The notes under the pieces: generated by a model
What the model was told of the DNA's origin: nothing
What the model saw: only the letters and a program-made list of their open reading frames with translations
Databases searched by the model: none
Program-made: the position numbers and the translations under genes
In this document: positions 18,219 to 27,610 of the stretch, one piece after another
How positions within the stretch are numbered: position 1 is the first letter of the stretch
Layout: each line of letters begins with the position of its first letter
Assembly (NCBI GenBank): GCA_905197905.1
Contig: CAJKAP010000002.1
Location: 1-64,000 of the forward strand
Length of the DNA: 64,000 nt
Reading direction: 5' to 3'
From: an uncultured Sutterella sp.
Lineage (GTDB): Bacteria; Pseudomonadota; Gammaproteobacteria; Burkholderiales; Burkholderiaceae_F

Positions 18219-18644
18219 TTATTTTTTGCATCCACAAGAATGACCAGAGTGACTTCTGCAAGTGTTCTTTTGCACGGGCCTATCATTAGCGGAAGGCTCA
18301 CGCGAGGCTCCAGCAGCTTCCAACTTGTTTAAGTACTCTTTCCACATGCGGTCTTGGTTGGCAACAAGCTTTTCCAAATAGTCCCAACTATAGAGCCCAG
18401 AGTCATGTCCGTCGGAGAAAGCAATTTTGAGAGCGTAATTACCAATCGGCTCAAGCATTTCGATTTCTACATGCTTTTTACCCACTTGCAAGACATCTTG
18501 CCCTGGACCATGTCCAGTAACTTCTGCAGAGGGAGAATGAACACGCAAAAACTCATACGAAAGGCGAGCCACCGTTCCATCTTCATAGGTGAGCTCGAGT
18601 TCACGAGTTTTTGTATGTAGCACAATGTCGGTAGGGACTTTCAT
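18219..18644 (-). CDS. DUF971 (GBBH-like) domain protein
   Basis: A 141-residue cytosolic protein. Residues 1-95 form the gamma-butyrobetaine-hydroxylase-like N-terminal fold (DUF971): LHTKTRELELTYEDGT, LRVHSPSAEV and the hallmark IAFSDGHDSGLYSWDYL. A C-terminal tail ends in a Cys/His-rich CRSHSGHSCGC segment that could bind a metal. The family lies upstream of ubiE in many betaproteobacteria. Links of DUF971 proteins to Fe-S or quinone metabolism are suggested, but not shown by this sequence. It is translationally close-coupled to ubiE. Confidence 0.87.
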   Translation of the reverse strand: MKVPTDIVLHTKTRELELTYEDGTVARLSYEFLRVHSPSAEVTGHGPGQDVLQVGKKHVEIEMLEPIGNYALKIAFSDGHDSGLYSWDYLEKLVANQDRMWKEYLNKLEAAGASREPSANDRPVQKNTCRSHSGHSCGCKK

Positions 18645-18818
18645 GGTGTTAAACTCTTAAATGTTCAGTCCTCTCTTCTCAAAACGACAGGAGAAGAGGC
18701 AAGAAAGCGTAGTATTTTGACGCTTTCTCACGAATTGGGGTTACAAATCTCCAAATTTTATCGAAATCTTTTCACTCTCTTTGATCAATCTCGATAAAAA
18801 GAGGCTGGCTAGGACAGG

Positions 18819-18855
18819 AAAAACCCGCACACTTGTTCTGTCTCTGTACGGGTTT
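18819..18855 (-). terminator. Intrinsic terminator after tRNA-Arg
   Basis: On the minus strand AAACCCGTACA pairs with TGTGCGGGTTT (one G-U pair), followed by TTCC after a T run. It starts 9 bp after the tRNA 3' end. Confidence 0.75.
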
Positions 18856-18863
18856 GTTCTAAA

Positions 18864-18939
18864 TGGTCCCCACGACAGGAATCGAACCTGTAACTTAGCC
18901 TTCGGAGGGCCATATGATATCCATTTCACCACGTGGAGA
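18864..18939 (-). tRNA. tRNA-Arg (anticodon CCG)
   Basis: A 76-nt cloverleaf. The acceptor stem TCTCCAC pairs with GTGGGGA, and CCA is encoded. The T arm is ACAGG-TTCGATT-CCTGT. The anticodon loop is CTCCGAA with anticodon CCG, reading codon CGG. It stands alone between priA and the DUF971 gene. Confidence 0.92.
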
Positions 18940-18967
18940 ACTTGGGCATTATACCCCAGTTATCTGA

Positions 18968-20968
18968 TCAGATTATGAGGGGATCAACTTCAATTGACCA
19001 TTGGATAGATGTCTGTGGAAACGCTCGTCTCCACTGCCAAAGAAAATGGTTCAAACTCCGTCTGTCATCACCTTCAATAAGCAACTGAGCACGCTCTTTA
19101 TCCTTTAATTTCACCAACGTCATGGGAACGGGGTCGAAGACTCTTACACTCAGAGGAGCGAGCTCATAAGCCTTCTCCGCTACCGTTGTTAGGAAGGCAA
19201 GAGCATCGTCAATGTTCTCTGCCGATGCCTGTAGTAGAGCCTGACAAGAATAGGGGACATAGTATTCTTTTTCTCGCTCGGCTAAAGTCATATCAGCAAA
19301 AGCTTGGTAGTCCTGCTTCATAAGCGAGGTGAAAAAAGGATCCATTGGGTGGTTCGTTTGCAATAGTACCAGCCCTTTTTCTTCGCGCCGCCCAGCACGA
19401 CCCGCTACTTGCATCAACGTTGCAAAAAGATGTTCTTTTGCTCGCACATCTGGGTGGCAAAGAAGTGCGTCCGACTCCAAAACGACCACGAGATCGATAT
19501 TTTGGAAGTCATGTCCTTTGGCAACCATCTGTGTGCCCACCAAAATATCCACCTCTTGACGATGAACTCGGTCAAAAGCCTCTTGCGCATCTTTTTTTCG
19601 AGACACGCTGTCACGGTCAATACGCAACAAGCGTACCCCTGGGAAAGTCTTGTCCAACTCTTCTTCCAGCCGTTCTGTTCCCAAACCACGAGGCAAAATA
19701 TCCACGTTGCCACATTCAGGACACGCACGGGGAATGGGCATTTGCGTGTCACAGTGGTGGCAGATCAATGCATTCTTTTTCTTGTGGTAAACCATAAAAC
19801 TCGAGCAATGGTTACATCGAGCCATCCATCCACAGGATGGGCAAAACAGTACAGGCGAGTATCCACGTCTATTCAAAAAGACAAGAACCTGTTTATGCCT
19901 TGCAATAGCTTCTTGAATTTTTTTCTTCGTCACCTCAGAGAGGGTGTGTTGCCGGTTCTTTGGATTATCCACTAGCTCGATATCAGGAAGTTCCGTGGTC
20001 CCTGCGGCACGTTTCTTCAATTCCCAAAGACGGTAATCACCTTTTTTCACTTTCAACCAAGTTTCCATTGAAGGAGTGGCTGAGCCCAGTACCACCGGGA
20101 TTTTATTTTTCGATGCGCGCCAAATCGCAAGGTCTCTTGCAGAGTATTGCACCCCCTCGGTGGCCTTAAATGAAGAGTCGTGCTCTTCGTCCACGATGAT
20201 CAGTTTCAGATTCGCAAAGCTCGAAAAAATACTCAAGCGAGTACCAATCAAAATACTCGCACGATTCTCGTGCATTGCAAGCCAGGCGCGGGCACGCTCA
20301 ATGTCCGTACAACTCGAATGCATAGAAACAACATTTTCTAGTGGAAAGCGTTCCCGAACTCGCTGTTCAAGTTGTGGGGTGAGGTTAATTTCGGGCACTA
20401 AGAGGAGCACCTGCGAATTTTCTTCACGCTCAAGGACAGCCTTGATCATGCGTAGGTAAACCTCTGTCTTGCCTGACCCAGTTACACCAAAAAGAAGCCC
20501 TGGAACAAACCCCGTTCCTAACTGGGCTTTAAAGTCCTCTACCGCGACATTTTGCTCATCATTAAGGGGAGGTTCTTCACTCGGTTGTTGAGAAAAATCG
20601 ATAGGAGCGAGGGTGCGTATTTTTCCCATACTTCGCGCATGTTGTTTCGTCGGTGCGCGGCGAAATAACTTCGGTAACATGGGCACGGCCGACTCCCCCC
20701 AGCCCTTGATGTAGTATTGAGAGGTAAACTTCGTCAGATTAAGCCACTCTGCGCGTAACGGCGGCACATCATTCATCACAAAGTGAATAGATTTAAGCTG
20801 CCGAGGTGCCAAATCGCTAACCTCCAAAAGTGAGGTGATCACTCCAGGCAAATAGCGCTTTTGCAATGGCACCATCACTCTATCTCCAACAGCAACCAAC
20901 ATGTCCTCTGGTACTTTATAGTCCAAAGGTCCCATGTCGGGGATATCAACTATCACTTTGGCGAACAC
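18968..20968 (-). CDS. priA: Primosomal replication restart helicase PriA
   Basis: 3'-5' superfamily 2 helicase that reloads the replisome at stalled forks. The 666 residues carry an N-terminal DNA-binding domain (about 1-105), Walker A GVTGSGKTEVYL, the Walker B/DEAH-like motif VDEEHDSSFK, and motif III VLGSATPS. Eight zinc-ligand cysteines follow (CPSCGWMARCNHC; CHHC; CPECG). The later helicase motifs GTQMVAKGHDF and QVAGRAGR are present. The start is a GTG with GGAAAAGA upstream. It is somewhat shorter than E. coli PriA (732). The 445-bp upstream gap holds a DnaA-box-like pair. Confidence 0.96.
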   Translation of the reverse strand: MFAKVIVDIPDMGPLDYKVPEDMLVAVGDRVMVPLQKRYLPGVITSLLEVSDLAPRQLKSIHFVMNDVPPLRAEWLNLTKFTSQYYIKGWGESAVPMLPKLFRRAPTKQHARSMGKIRTLAPIDFSQQPSEEPPLNDEQNVAVEDFKAQLGTGFVPGLLFGVTGSGKTEVYLRMIKAVLEREENSQVLLLVPEINLTPQLEQRVRERFPLENVVSMHSSCTDIERARAWLAMHENRASILIGTRLSIFSSFANLKLIIVDEEHDSSFKATEGVQYSARDLAIWRASKNKIPVVLGSATPSMETWLKVKKGDYRLWELKKRAAGTTELPDIELVDNPKNRQHTLSEVTKKKIQEAIARHKQVLVFLNRRGYSPVLFCPSCGWMARCNHCSSFMVYHKKKNALICHHCDTQMPIPRACPECGNVDILPRGLGTERLEEELDKTFPGVRLLRIDRDSVSRKKDAQEAFDRVHRQEVDILVGTQMVAKGHDFQNIDLVVVLESDALLCHPDVRAKEHLFATLMQVAGRAGRREEKGLVLLQTNHPMDPFFTSLMKQDYQAFADMTLAEREKEYYVPYSCQALLQASAENIDDALAFLTTVAEKAYELAPLSVRVFDPVPMTLVKLKDKERAQLLIEGDDRRSLNHFLWQWRRAFPQTSIQWSIEVDPLII

Positions 20969-21087
20969 TCTTTTCCTCTCAATCTCTTTTTGATCGTTTT
21001 GCAGATTTCTTAAATCATATCACGCTCTTAGTCATGTCCTTTTTTATCCAAGAGTGCCACCTTGAACACAGATTCTACGAACAAAAC

Positions 21088-21108
21088 TGTGGATAACTTT
21101 GTGAATTA
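21088..21108. promoter_or_regulatory. Pair of DnaA-box-like sites upstream of priA
   Basis: TGTGGATAA (a perfect R1-type box, reverse strand) at 21088-21096 is followed 3 bp later by TGTGAATTA (one mismatch) at 21100-21108. They lie 120-140 bp upstream of priA in a 445-bp AT-rich gap (20969-21413), where I see nothing else except the hemE terminator. Confidence 0.4.
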
Positions 21109-21343
21109 CTTTCCGTTTTTGAGCACACCTAGGGAGTACCCTACCTTACAGTATGTTCACTGGAATCTTTTGTTGTTTTAAAAAAATCTTATAAATCAAC
21201 AACTTATATGGGAAACGTTTTTTCTTACAAGCTTTTCTTAGCATCAATCAAGAGAGCAGATTTTTCTCCATCAACTTGTGCATAACCTCCTTGACTTTTT
21301 CAAAAGTTTGTAGTTCTATTTCTCTCACGAAAGTTTTTCTGCC

Positions 21344-21382
21344 AAAAAAAGTAGCCTCTAGAATTTTCTTCCAGAGACTACT
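21344..21382 (-). terminator. Intrinsic terminator after hemE
   Basis: On the minus strand AGTAGTCTCT pairs with AGAGGCTACT (one G-U pair) around a 13-nt loop and is followed by seven T. It lies 32 bp after the hemE stop. Confidence 0.85.
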
Positions 21383-21413
21383 CTTAAGGTTTGTATACTC
21401 GTTGTTATGAGTT

Positions 21414-22478
21414 TTAGTGGAAGCGTCGACTGTAGGAGTGCACCTCATCCACCAAAATTTGCACACTTTCAATCGGCGTAAATTGGTTAATACCGTGCCC
21501 TAAATTGAAAACATGGCCACCCGCGCCCACTGTGCCGAACTTATCGAGAACTTTGCGAGCTTCTTGGCGAATGGTTTCTTCCGTGCCGAATAATACAAAC
21601 GGGTCCAAATTACCTTGCAACGCGACCTTATCATCCACGCGAGCTCGGGCTCGACCAATGTCCGTTGACCAATCTAAACCGACAGCATAACAACCACTGG
21701 CGGCAATTGATTCAATCCACTCTCCGCCACCTTTAGTAAAGAGAATGGTAGGGATAACTTCGCCATCATGCTCTTTCTTGAGCAGGGAAAGAACCGTTGC
21801 CATGTACTTCAATGAGAATCGCTGGTAGTCATCAGTAGAAAGCATCCCTCCCCAAGTATCGAAGATCTGTACTGCTTGAGCGCCAGCTTCAATTTGCGCA
21901 TTGAGATACTGAGCGACTGCCTGCGCATTCACGTCCAAAATGCGCTCAAAGAGCTCTGGACGTTGATACATCATTTGCTTCACAAGTCGGAAATCGCGGC
22001 TTCCTCGACCTTCAACCATATAGCAAGCCAAAGTGAAGGGGGAACCTGAGAAACCAATTAATGGAACACGGTTATTGAGTGCACGTCGAATAGACGACAC
22101 GGCGTCAGTAACATACTTCAAATCCGTACCAACATCAGGTACATGAAGAGCGTTCACTGCTTCTTCCGATTGCACGGGGTGTGCAAAGACTGGCCCTTCC
22201 CCTGCAACAAAGCTCAATCCTAAACCCATTGCATCTGGAACAGTCAAAATATCCGAGAACAAAATAGCAGCGTCCAGACCATAGCGATCAATCGGCTGAA
22301 GGGTAACCTCCGTCGCATACTCTGGACTCTGAGCCAATCCCATGAAACTGCCAGCTTTAGCACGAGTTTCACTATATTCCGGCAAATAGCGTCCAGCCTG
22401 ACGCATGAGCCATACTGGAGTGAAGTCTGTTGCTTCGCGCTTTAAAGTGCGCAAAAAGGTATCGTTTGTGGGTTTCAT
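21414..22478 (-). CDS. hemE: Uroporphyrinogen decarboxylase HemE
   Basis: Decarboxylates uroporphyrinogen III to coproporphyrinogen III in haem synthesis. The 354 residues equal the E. coli length. Signature segments are PVWLMRQAGRYLPEY near the N terminus (the Arg residues bind substrate carboxylates), ILFSDILTVPDAMG with the catalytic Asp, GFSGSPFTLACYMVEG, and the C-terminal NLGHGI. The start was set at ATG 22478, which gives the family N terminus; ten codons upstream in frame are not needed. It is monocistronic. Confidence 0.97.
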   Translation of the reverse strand: MKPTNDTFLRTLKREATDFTPVWLMRQAGRYLPEYSETRAKAGSFMGLAQSPEYATEVTLQPIDRYGLDAAILFSDILTVPDAMGLGLSFVAGEGPVFAHPVQSEEAVNALHVPDVGTDLKYVTDAVSSIRRALNNRVPLIGFSGSPFTLACYMVEGRGSRDFRLVKQMMYQRPELFERILDVNAQAVAQYLNAQIEAGAQAVQIFDTWGGMLSTDDYQRFSLKYMATVLSLLKKEHDGEVIPTILFTKGGGEWIESIAASGCYAVGLDWSTDIGRARARVDDKVALQGNLDPFVLFGTEETIRQEARKVLDKFGTVGAGGHVFNLGHGINQFTPIESVQILVDEVHSYSRRFH

Positions 22479-22597
22479 GGGGTCTCTCTTGAAATCGGTT
22501 CTTAGCAAAAACTCTTTCTATTTCTTAGAAAGAATCGGTTTCATGTTGGGGAAAATAGTCATCCTAAAACATGGAGGTTAAAAGAGCATTAAGTCTT

Positions 22598-23002
22598 TTA
22601 ACGCACCACTAACACAGGGCGGTCTGCCTGATGCAAAACTTTTTGTGTTTCGCTACCCAGAAGCAAAGCTCCAATCGTGCCCAAGCCGCGGCTAGCCATA
22701 ACAATAAATTCAACGTTATTTCGCTTAGCGCATTCCAGTACGCCAGCAGAAATAGAATCACAGTGCTCAGCTACGATATCACAATGCACCCCTTTTTCAG
22801 AAGCTTTACGTAACACCGAGCGCAGACGATCCTTTACGGGCTCTTCTTCTCCTTCAAAGCCTTTCTGAGGCGCTGGAGAAACAACAGACGTCATTCCGAT
22901 GAGATCCGCCCCCAATTGGCGAGCAAGTTCCACAGCAGTGTCCACGGCCTTATCACTTAACTCAGATCCGTCTGTCGTTACCAGTATCTTTACGTCACTC
23001 AT
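22598..23002 (-). CDS. Universal stress protein, UspA family
   Basis: A 134-residue single-domain Usp protein. The N-terminal strand VKILVTTDGSELSDKAV and the C-terminal nucleotide loop SRGLGTIGALLLGSETQKVL followed by PVLVV fit the ATP-binding subclass (G-2X-G-9X-G-S/T). A cytosolic stress or persistence role is the general family expectation. It stands alone between hemE and the ATP synthase operon. Confidence 0.9.
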   Translation of the reverse strand: MSDVKILVTTDGSELSDKAVDTAVELARQLGADLIGMTSVVSPAPQKGFEGEEEPVKDRLRSVLRKASEKGVHCDIVAEHCDSISAGVLECAKRNNVEFIVMASRGLGTIGALLLGSETQKVLHQADRPVLVVR

Positions 23003-23161
23003 ATTCCACCTTTTTTCGTCTTATCTATACCGTCATCGGCAAGAAAGGGGTCATGCGGACTCCCTCATGATATGTCTATTTTAGACGTACACACCAAGAC
23101 TGTGGGAACTTCTCTTGACGAGAAAGCATCCCTTTGTCAATTTTTATCATTTTGTTTGCAC

Positions 23162-23208
23162 AAAAAAAGACGCTACCCCTCCAAACAAGGAGAGCGTAAC
23201 GTCTTTTT
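23162..23208 (-). terminator. Terminator of the ATP synthase operon
   Basis: On the minus strand a long imperfect stem (AAAAAGACG...TCTCC with GGAG...AGCGTCTTTTT) ends in a run of T, 18 bp after the atpC stop. It closes the nine-gene operon. Confidence 0.85.
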
Positions 23209-23226
23209 CGTGAAACACGGCGTTTC

Positions 23227-23646
23227 TTAACGCTGCTGACGAATCTTTCGAATCGCGGCCAACTGGGCGCTCAAGGCGGCCATTTCAGCTTCAAGCTTCG
23301 CGATTTCAAGTTCACCCTGAGCGTTCTGACGCAGATTCTTGGCTTCTTCAAGAGCCGTCTTCGTCTTCGCTTCATCAAGATCCTTGCTACGCACGGCTGT
23401 ATCAGCCAAAACAGTAACGCGATCTGGTTGAACTTCAAGCACTCCACCCGCGACGAAAACCTTTTCCACTTCCGACTGGCCAGAAAGATGAATTCTAACA
23501 AATCCTGGGCGGATCAAGGTAATCAACGGTTGGTGTCCAGGCAAAATACCCAATTCGCCAGACGTTCCGGGCAGAGAAACAAGCTCGGCGTCACCGGAGA
23601 AGATGGACTCCTCGGCACTGACGACGTCGATTTTAATAGTTGCCAT
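23227..23646 (-). CDS. atpC: F1 ATP synthase epsilon subunit
   Basis: Central-stalk subunit that couples rotation and can inhibit ATP hydrolysis. The 139 residues comprise the N-terminal beta-sandwich (TIKIDVVSAEESIFSGDAEL; GTSGELGILPGHQPLIT) and a C-terminal helical hairpin rich in Ala/Lys/Glu. Last gene of the operon, 58 bp after atpD. Confidence 0.96.
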   Translation of the reverse strand: MATIKIDVVSAEESIFSGDAELVSLPGTSGELGILPGHQPLITLIRPGFVRIHLSGQSEVEKVFVAGGVLEVQPDRVTVLADTAVRSKDLDEAKTKTALEEAKNLRQNAQGELEIAKLEAEMAALSAQLAAIRKIRQQR

Positions 23647-23704
23647 TTTAGTTGCTCCGTAGTCAGGCGCTTAACCCGAAGAGAAAAGTCTTCGGGTCAA
23701 GGCA

Positions 23705-25108
23705 TTACTTGAGGGTCTTTGCCTTTTCGAAGGCTTCGTCAATGGTACCAACCATGTAGAAAGCCTGTTCGGGCAATTCATCGCACTCGCCATCGACGAT
23801 CATCTTGAAGCCACGGATAGTTTCCTTCAAGGGAACGTACTTACCAGGAGAGCCAGTAAACACTTCTGCCACATGGAAGGGCTGAGACAAGAAGTTCTGG
23901 ATCTTACGAGCACGCATAACCGTCATCTTGTCCTCTGGAGCCAATTCGTCCATACCCAAAATGGCGATAATGTCACGCAGTTCTTTGTAGCGTTGCAGGG
24001 TTTCCTGAACGCGGCGGCACACCGTGTAGTGTTCTTCCCCAATAATGTTGGGGTCAACCTGACGAGACGTGGAGTCAAGCGGGTCCACAGCAGGATAAAT
24101 ACCCAAAGCTGCGATATCACGAGACAACACGATCGTAGCGTCCAAGTGACCGAAGGTAGTTGCAGGAGACGGGTCAGTTAAGTCGTCAGCAGGCACGTAA
24201 ACGGCCTGAATGGAAGTAATGGAGCCAGTCTTCGTGGAAGCAATACGTTCTTGCAAACGACCCATTTCTTCAGCCAACGTCGGCTGATAACCCACAGCAG
24301 ACGGCATACGACCTAACAAAGCGGACACTTCTGTACCGGCCAAGGTGTAACGATAAATGTTGTCAATGAACAACAAGATATCGCGACCTTCGTCACGGAA
24401 GGCTTCAGCCATGGTCAAACCAGTCAAGGCCACGCGCAAACGGTTTCCAGGAGGTTCGTTCATCTGACCGAACACCATGGCCACCTTGTCCAGCACGTGA
24501 GATTCTTCCATTTCGTGATAGAAGTCGTTACCTTCACGGGTACGTTCACCCACACCAGCGAACACGGAATAACCACCGTAAGCCTTAGCGATGTTGTTGA
24601 TCAACTCCATCATGTTCACCGTCTTGCCCACACCGGCACCACCAAAGAGACCAACCTTACCACCCTTAGCGAACGGGCAGATCAAGTCGATCACTTTGAT
24701 ACCAGTTTCCAGCAATTCGATGGAAGCGGAGAGTTCATCAAATTTCGGGGCTTCACGGTGAATTTCGCGCGTTTCTTCTGCGCCAATTTCGCCACTGTCG
24801 TCAATAGGGCGACCGAGCACATCCATAATGCGGCCGAGGGTCTTCGGGCCAACTGGCACGGAGATACCGCGGCCTGTGCTCGAAACCTTCATACCACGTT
24901 GCAAGCCTTCAGAAGAGCCCATGGCAATGGTACGAACCACGCCGTCGCCCAACTGTTGCTGCACTTCAAATGTCAGGCCGGCTTCGGCCAGGGTATTGCT
25001 TTCGTCTTTTTCCAAAACGAGAGCTTCGTAAACCTTAGGCATAGCATCGCGGGGGAACTCAATGTCCACCACGGCGCCAATGACCTGAACGATCTGTCCG
25101 ATACTCAT
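23705..25108 (-). CDS. atpD: F1 ATP synthase beta subunit
   Basis: Catalytic subunit. The 467 residues include the P loop GGAGVGKTVNMMELI (about 150), the catalytic Glu in GVGERTREGNDFYHEM, FIDNIYRYTLAGTEVSALLG, and PAVDPLDSTSRQVDP. The DELSEED-equivalent loop reads DELAPED. The length is normal for proteobacteria (460-470). It is 34 bp after atpG. Confidence 0.98.
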   Translation of the reverse strand: MSIGQIVQVIGAVVDIEFPRDAMPKVYEALVLEKDESNTLAEAGLTFEVQQQLGDGVVRTIAMGSSEGLQRGMKVSSTGRGISVPVGPKTLGRIMDVLGRPIDDSGEIGAEETREIHREAPKFDELSASIELLETGIKVIDLICPFAKGGKVGLFGGAGVGKTVNMMELINNIAKAYGGYSVFAGVGERTREGNDFYHEMEESHVLDKVAMVFGQMNEPPGNRLRVALTGLTMAEAFRDEGRDILLFIDNIYRYTLAGTEVSALLGRMPSAVGYQPTLAEEMGRLQERIASTKTGSITSIQAVYVPADDLTDPSPATTFGHLDATIVLSRDIAALGIYPAVDPLDSTSRQVDPNIIGEEHYTVCRRVQETLQRYKELRDIIAILGMDELAPEDKMTVMRARKIQNFLSQPFHVAEVFTGSPGKYVPLKETIRGFKMIVDGECDELPEQAFYMVGTIDEAFEKAKTLK

Positions 25109-25142
25109 GGGTTTTCCTCAGTTATCGAATACTTAATTCAGA

Positions 25143-26021
25143 TTAAGACACAGCCGCAGCACCACCAACGATTTCTGTAATTTCCTTGGTAATACCTGCC
25201 TGACGGGTCTTGTTATAAACGAGTTGCAAATCTTCAATAAGCTTCTTAGCGTTGTCACTAGCGGCCTTCATTGCCACCATACGAGCAGACTGCTCAGAAG
25301 CCATATTTTCAGCAACGGACTGATAGATTAAAGCTTCAACATAACGTTTCAAAAGCTCATCTAAAACAGCTTCCGCGCCAGGTTCGTAGATGTAATCCCA
25401 CGAATAGGCACGTTCTTCTTCAACGCCAGACAAATACTTGTCAGTAAGCGGAAGAAGCTGTTCAATCACCGGCTGCTGCTTCATTGCATTAATAAAGCGA
25501 GAATAGGCCAGATGCACAGCATCCACCTTGCCATCCAAATAGTCCTGAATCTGGACGCGAATCGCGCCAATCAAACGATCCAGGTTCGGGCGATCGCCAA
25601 GTTGTACAACATGGCTGGCAAGAGGCACATTCAGGTGCTGTAGGAAAGCCAAACCCTTGTTACCAATAGCGGTAGCTTGTACGCCAACGCCCTCAGCTGT
25701 CCAGTCCTTGACTTGAGCAAGGACCATACGCTGAATATTGGTATTTAAAGGACCGGCCAAGCCCTTATCGGTCGTCACAACGATCAGACCAACTTTCTTG
25801 GCACCTTCTTGTTTGACCAGGAAAGGATGTTTGTATTCCGAATTTGCTCGAGCCAAATGGGAGCAAATTACACGAATCTTGTCGCCGTACGGGCGAGCGG
25901 CCAACATCCTATCCTGCGTCTTGCGCATCTTCGAGGCCGCAACCATTTCCATCGCTTTGGTGATCTTGCGCGTATTTTGTACGCTCTTGATCTTTACGCG
26001 AATTTCCTTAGTACTGGGCAT
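25143..26021 (-). CDS. atpG: F1 ATP synthase gamma subunit
   Basis: Rotor shaft of F1, 292 residues. The N-terminal coiled-coil KEIRVKIKSVQNTRKITKAM and the C-terminal ASDNAKKLIEDLQLVYNKT with QAGITKEITEIVGGA are the conserved parts that insert into the alpha3beta3 ring. It lies between atpA and atpD as usual. Confidence 0.97.
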   Translation of the reverse strand: MPSTKEIRVKIKSVQNTRKITKAMEMVAASKMRKTQDRMLAARPYGDKIRVICSHLARANSEYKHPFLVKQEGAKKVGLIVVTTDKGLAGPLNTNIQRMVLAQVKDWTAEGVGVQATAIGNKGLAFLQHLNVPLASHVVQLGDRPNLDRLIGAIRVQIQDYLDGKVDAVHLAYSRFINAMKQQPVIEQLLPLTDKYLSGVEEERAYSWDYIYEPGAEAVLDELLKRYVEALIYQSVAENMASEQSARMVAMKAASDNAKKLIEDLQLVYNKTRQAGITKEITEIVGGAAAVS

Positions 26022-26050
26022 TGGATTTCGGTCCTCTTGGATTTAAATGC

Positions 26051-27592
26051 TTAGTAAGCACCAGCTTTCTTGAATTCAGCAATCGCATCCTTAAGCTTGG
26101 CCTCGATATCCTTATCGAGAGCCTTCTTGGATTCGATTTCCTCAACAAGATCGGCGTGATGAGTCTTAAGGAAGTCGCGCATACCGCGTTCAACGCGGAG
26201 AGCATCGGCAACCTTAACGTCGTCATAAGCGCCTTCGTTCACGGCGAACAAAACAAGCGACTCTTCCCAAACCTGCAACGGTTGGTACTGAGGCTGTTTC
26301 ATCAATTCCGTAACCAAACGACCACGATCGAGCTGGCGACGAGTGACCTTGTCCAGATCAGAGGCGAATTGAGCAAAAGCAGCCAATTCACGATACTGAG
26401 CCAAAGCCAAACGCACACCGCCACCGAGTTTCTTCACAATCTTCGTCTGAGCGGCACCGCCCACACGAGACACGGAAATACCCGGGTTAATAGCCGGACG
26501 AATACCAGCGTTGAACAAGTCAGTTTCCAAGAAGATCTGACCGTCAGTAATGGAAATCACGTTCGTCGGCACAAATGCGGTAACGTCACCAGCCTGCGTT
26601 TCAATGATCGGCAAAGCGGTCATAGAACCAGTCTTACCCTTGACTTCACCCTTGGTGAAGCGTTCAACGTACGTCGCGTTTACACGGGCAGCACGTTCAA
26701 GCAAACGACTGTGCAAGTAAAACACGTCGCCAGGGTAAGCTTCGCGTCCCGGCGGACGACGCAACAGCAAGGAGATCTGGCGGTAAGCCCAGGCCTGCTT
26801 TGTCAAATCGTCATAAACGATCAAAGAGTCTTGGCCACGGTCGCGGAAGTATTCGCCCATCGTAGCGCCAGCGTACGGAGCGATGTACTGCATAGCAGCA
26901 GACTCAGAAGCAGTGGCAGCCACAACGATGGTGTATTCCATAGCGCCGTGTTCTTCCAACTTACGAACCACGTTAGCGATCGTAGAGGCCTTCTGACCGA
27001 TAGCCACGTACACGCAAATAAGGTCCTTACCCTTCTGGTTGATGATGGTATCAATAGCGACAGCGGTTTTACCCGTCTGACGGTCGCCAATGATCAATTC
27101 ACGCTGACCGCGTCCGATTGGCACCATGGAGTCAATGGACTTAAGACCAGTCTGAACCGGCTGGGACACGGATTGACGGTCAATAACGCCAGGAGCCACT
27201 TTTTCGACCACGTCGTAAGCAGCAGCGTTAATCGGACCTTTACCGTCGATTGGCTGACCGAGGGCATTTACCACACGACCAATCAATTCAGGGCCAACAG
27301 GCACAGAGAGAATGCGACCAGTCGTCTTGACCGTATCGCCTTCAGAAATATGTTCGTAGGAACCCAAAATAACGGCACCAACGGAATCGCGTTCCAAGTT
27401 AAGAGCGAGACCGTAGGTGTTGTTCGGGAATTCCAACATTTCGCCCTGCATCACGTCGCTAAGACCGTGAACACGGCAAATACCGTCGGTCACGGAGACC
27501 ACGGTACCTTGCGTGCGAAGATCAGCAGAAACGCCGAGTTCTTCGATACGCTTCTTCAGCAAATCGCTGATTTCACTGGGATTGAGTTGCAT
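26051..27592 (-). CDS. atpA: F1 ATP synthase alpha subunit
   Basis: Non-catalytic nucleotide-binding subunit, 513 residues, the same length as E. coli AtpA. It carries the P loop GDRQTGKTAVAIDTI, SIDSMVPIGRGQRELI, and the signature PAINPGISVSRVGGAAQ with the arginine finger. A 540-residue open frame on the other strand is a shadow of this gene. Confidence 0.98.
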   Translation of the reverse strand: MQLNPSEISDLLKKRIEELGVSADLRTQGTVVSVTDGICRVHGLSDVMQGEMLEFPNNTYGLALNLERDSVGAVILGSYEHISEGDTVKTTGRILSVPVGPELIGRVVNALGQPIDGKGPINAAAYDVVEKVAPGVIDRQSVSQPVQTGLKSIDSMVPIGRGQRELIIGDRQTGKTAVAIDTIINQKGKDLICVYVAIGQKASTIANVVRKLEEHGAMEYTIVVAATASESAAMQYIAPYAGATMGEYFRDRGQDSLIVYDDLTKQAWAYRQISLLLRRPPGREAYPGDVFYLHSRLLERAARVNATYVERFTKGEVKGKTGSMTALPIIETQAGDVTAFVPTNVISITDGQIFLETDLFNAGIRPAINPGISVSRVGGAAQTKIVKKLGGGVRLALAQYRELAAFAQFASDLDKVTRRQLDRGRLVTELMKQPQYQPLQVWEESLVLFAVNEGAYDDVKVADALRVERGMRDFLKTHHADLVEEIESKKALDKDIEAKLKDAIAEFKKAGAY

Positions 27593-27610
27593 CTTACAGC
27601 TCCGATAATT

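Noticed and set aside
21248..21472. A 74-codon minus-strand frame after hemE
   Set aside because: It spans the hemE terminator and the hemE 3' end; composition does not look like coding sequence.
23200..23225. CGTGAAACACGGCGTTTC as a parS-like site
   Set aside because: Only partial half-site similarity, and it belongs to the atpC terminator region.
24497..25180. A 227-codon plus-strand open frame
   Set aside because: Antisense to atpD, with no domain features.
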